Shown here: positions 62,225 through 64,000 of the stretch, in pieces
How positions within the stretch are numbered: the stretch's first letter is position 1
Layout: each line of letters begins with the position of its first letter
NCBI RefSeq assembly: GCF_010723735.1
Contig: NZ_BLLB01000002.1
Span: forward strand, 4,030,001-4,094,000
Source: Mycolicibacterium hippocampi
Lineage (GTDB): Bacteria; Actinomycetota; Actinomycetes; Mycobacteriales; Mycobacteriaceae
Direction: 5' to 3'
DNA length: 64,000 nt
The notes under the pieces: model-generated
The model's input: the letters and a program-made list of their open reading frames with translations, nothing else
Databases searched by the model: none
Told to the model about the DNA's origin: nothing
Program-made: the position numbers and the translations under genes

Positions 62225-62234
62225 GCGCTACTCT

Positions 62235-62297
62235 CGTTGAGACTGCGCTCAAGGTGCTGTTTCCGCCAAGAACACCACCCTGGGCGCAGTCTCAACG
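62235..62297. repeat. 63-bp imperfect palindrome between nirB and nirD
   Basis: Outer arms CGTTGAGACTGCGC (62235-62248) and GCGCAGTCTCAACG (62284-62297) are perfect 14-bp inverted repeats. Inside, a further 13-bp pair with three mismatches brings the sides together around a 9-nt loop. It has no reading frame. Size and form fit a dispersed palindromic element; it could also act as an mRNA processing or attenuation hairpin between the two cistrons. Confidence 0.85.
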
Positions 62298-62312
62298 GAT
62301 GCGACCGGCGCG

Positions 62313-62627
62313 ATGAGCGGTGGCGTCAGCATCGACATCGGTCGGGTCGACGAGATCCCGGTCGGCGAGGGCCGCACGTTTGCCATCGACGGCACCCAGA
62401 TCGCGGTCTTCCGGCTGCGCGACGATTCGCTGCGGGCAGTCGACGCGGTGTGCCCACACAAGGGCGGGCCGTTGGCCGACGGTCTGGCCGACGCCCGCGT
62501 CATCGTCTGCCCGTTGCACAACCACACTTTTGACCTCTGCACGGGCACAGAGGTTTCCGGAGCCCAGATGTCGGTACGCAGCTATCCGGTCGAGGCCGTG
62601 GACGGGACCATCCGGGTCACGCTCTGA
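62313..62627 (+). CDS. nirD: Nitrite reductase small subunit NirD
   Basis: A 104-residue Rieske-type small subunit of nitrite reductase. The iron-sulfur ligands are in CPHKGGPLADG (Cys-Pro-His) and CPLHNHTFDL (Cys-x2-His), the NirD form of the Rieske motif. ATG 62313 (MSGGVSID) is used; the gap of 88 bp to nirB is unusually long for the pair and is filled by the palindrome. It works with NirB in the cytoplasm; its own enzymatic contribution is not well defined. Confidence 0.95.
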   Translation: MSGGVSIDIGRVDEIPVGEGRTFAIDGTQIAVFRLRDDSLRAVDAVCPHKGGPLADGLADARVIVCPLHNHTFDLCTGTEVSGAQMSVRSYPVEAVDGTIRVTL

Positions 62628-62712
62628 GGTCGGTCGACCGTGTGCTGGTGAGCGCGCTCATGGCACTCGCGTGGACGGATTCAGCAATCTTCGGCCAATT
62701 TGAGCCAGAGCC

Positions 62713-62740
62713 TTGGACGACCTACCGTATGCGGTACGCT
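62713..62740 (+). promoter_or_regulatory. Promoter with internal palindromic operator of the amidohydrolase gene
   Basis: TTGGAC (62713-62718) and TACGCT (62735-62740), 16 bp apart, resemble -35 and -10 elements. The spacer holds the palindrome TACCG-TATG-CGGTA (62723-62736), a layout expected for a TetR- or GntR-type repressor. No regulator gene lies in the window on this side; it may be beyond 64000. Confidence 0.5.
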
Positions 62741-62819
62741 GAAAACATTCGTTCTCGATTGCGGAAACGCTTGATACCGGATCGCGACGCCGCGAAGCCG
62801 TCCTCGAAGGAGTGCAGCA

Positions 62820-64000
62820 TTGAGCACCGACATTTTGATCGTCTCGCCCGACGACCACCTGGTTGAACCTGCCGATCTGTGGACCAGCCGGCTGCCCGAG
62901 CGATACCGAGACGTCGGGCCACGGATCGTCCGGCATCGCGGTCGTATGGATCCGACGGTCACGTCCGATGTCGCATTCGTCGACGACGAGAACGGTCGGG
63001 ACGCCGACATCTGGCACTACGAGGATTCGATCATCCCGATCCCGCTGATCAGCGCCGCGGCCGGCTATGAAATCGACGAGCTCACCACCGACCCGATCAC
63101 GTATGAAGAAATGCGGCCCGGGTGTTTCCGCCCGAAGGACCGGCTCGCTGACATGGACATCGGCGGGATCGAGGCGTCGGCCTGTTTCCCCAACACTCTG
63201 GTGCGCTTCTGTGGTCAGCGCTTCCTGCACGCCAAGGACAAAGACCTCGCCCTGCTGTGCGTTCAGGCCTACAACGACTTCCAGATCGACGAGTGGGGCG
63301 GCGACTCGAACGGTCGGTTGATTCCGCTCGGCATCATCCCGTTGTGGGACGTGGAACTCGCCGCCAAAGAGGTCGACCGCGTCGCCGCCAAGGGAATGCC
63401 AGCCGTGTGCTTCTCGGAACTGCCGGCCCGTCTTGACCTGCCCTCCATCCACAGCGGCTATTGGGACCCGTTCTTCGCCGCCTGCGAGCGCAACAACGTG
63501 GGTGTCATGCTGCACATCGGCTCGAGTTCCTCACTGACCAGGTCCTCCCCTGACTCTCCGCACGTCGTCACCAGTGCGCTGATGGCGGTGAACTGCACCA
63601 TCGCGTTGGTGGACTGGCTGTTCTCTGCCAAACTCAAGCAGTTCCCCAAGCTCAAACTCGCGTTCGCCGAGGCGCAAGCGGGCTGGATCCCTTACTACCT
63701 GCAGCGAGTCGACGAGGTGTGGGAAGACCGTCGGGCATGGGGCGGCATCCACCCGTTGCTGACGGAGCCGCCGAGCACTCAGGTGCCCGGACGGGTCTGG
63801 TTCTCCACCTTCGGCGATCCGGTCGCATTCCGCATCCTTGACCTGGTGGGCCCGGATCAGCTCATGTTCGAGACCGATTATCCGCACAACGACACCAATT
63901 GGCCGCACAGCACTGAGGTCGCGAACAAGGCCACCGAGGGCCTTGACGAGGAGACCAAGCGGAAGGTGCTGTCCACCAACGCGAAGACGTTCTTCGGTAT
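62820..64000 (+). CDS. Amidohydrolase family protein (PF04909-type), 3' end outside the window
   Basis: The first 393 codons of a metal-dependent amidohydrolase-like protein of the aminocarboxymuconate-semialdehyde-decarboxylase class. The metal-binding start is in LIVSPDDHLVEPADLW (where HxH is degenerate as DDH), with GVMLHIGSSSSL (barrel histidine), KLAFAEAQAGWIPYYLQRVDE and the late aspartate in LMFETDYPHNDTNWPHS. These match mycobacterial proteins often lying with degradation genes for steroids or aromatics. A TTG start at 62820 is preferred: GAAGGAG (about 62806-62812) precedes it at correct spacing, and the encoded STDILIVSPD fits the family start. The frame is open to the right edge. 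Confidence 0.88.
   Translation, partial: MSTDILIVSPDDHLVEPADLWTSRLPERYRDVGPRIVRHRGRMDPTVTSDVAFVDDENGRDADIWHYEDSIIPIPLISAAAGYEIDELTTDPITYEEMRPGCFRPKDRLADMDIGGIEASACFPNTLVRFCGQRFLHAKDKDLALLCVQAYNDFQIDEWGGDSNGRLIPLGIIPLWDVELAAKEVDRVAAKGMPAVCFSELPARLDLPSIHSGYWDPFFAACERNNVGVMLHIGSSSSLTRSSPDSPHVVTSALMAVNCTIALVDWLFSAKLKQFPKLKLAFAEAQAGWIPYYLQRVDEVWEDRRAWGGIHPLLTEPPSTQVPGRVWFSTFGDPVAFRILDLVGPDQLMFETDYPHNDTNWPHSTEVANKATEGLDEETKRKVLSTNAKTFFG

Overview
The window is a GC-rich mycobacterial chromosome segment, most likely from a fast-growing Mycolicibacterium-type species. Much of its backbone follows the Mycobacterium tuberculosis gene order from about Rv2113 to Rv2141c: Rv2114-type gene, mpa, MTB12 antigen/lppK, Rv2117, trmI, Rv2119, Rv2120c, hisG, hisE, metH, Rv2125, Rv2129c, mshC, cysQ, Rv2133c-Rv2137c, lppL, pyrD, Rv2140c, Rv2141c. 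No PE, PPE or PE_PGRS gene occurs where M. tuberculosis carries PPE37 and PE_PGRS37. Other mycobacterial marks are the C-terminal QYL tail of Mpa, mycothiol genes, many GTG starts, ATGA/GTGA overlaps and several apparently leaderless promoters.

Layout. 1-5212: two tandem paralogous membrane proteins (the first cut by the window edge), a large LuxR-type ATPase regulator and a DUF4333 lipoprotein. 5300-11880: proteasome ATPase, secreted antigen and lipoprotein, tRNA m1A58 methyltransferase, a RecB-like nuclease with a probable C-terminal frameshift, and a thioesterase. 11877-13611: an IS200/IS605-family element with intact tnpB and frameshifted tnpA. 13711-16915: a small accessory block (DinB, ArsR regulator with a perfect palindromic operator, SRPBCC protein, flavodoxin, FAD-disulfide reductase). 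16924-18631: Rv2120c, hisG, hisE. 18672-32692: an accessory region containing a sugar transporter, a HAD phosphatase, a six-gene purine/urate catabolic operon, a large secreted repeat protein and a 13E12/HNH protein. 32744-49819: metH, a PAC2 protein, a 28-bp hairpin tandem repeat, then a long minus-strand gene run around mshC, cysQ and uppP, followed by lppL and pyrD. 49854-53687: an M20 peptidase, tRNA-Leu(GAG), a VapBC-type toxin-antitoxin pair and an acyltransferase. 53666-62627: assimilatory nitrate/nitrite genes. 62820 to the end: an amidohydrolase cut by the right edge.

How the genes work together. The purine operon reads as one route: an uptake permease (fused to a degenerate-looking OHCU-decarboxylase-like domain), a two-part molybdenum hydroxylase making urate, HpxO-type FAD urate hydroxylase instead of uricase, HIU hydrolase and OHCU decarboxylase, ending at allantoin; no allantoinase is in the window. 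The nitrate block pairs a NarK transporter and a nitrate reductase fused to its own flavin reductase with divergent NirBD nitrite reductase. GlnR-like boxes point both ways from the shared upstream region, and a small unknown gene leads the nirBD transcript. The mshC/cysQ run combines mycothiol synthesis, sulfur-nucleotide recycling and cell-wall lipid recycling (uppP) with a conserved but uncharacterised kinase-like/DUF3090/histidine-phosphatase trio.

No clearly new defence or biosynthetic system is visible. The most interesting leads are the permease-decarboxylase fusion, the kinase-like/phosphatase trio beside mshC, the unknown gene in the nir operon, the tandem hairpin repeat between two convergent genes, the palindrome between nirB and nirD, and the TnpB element.
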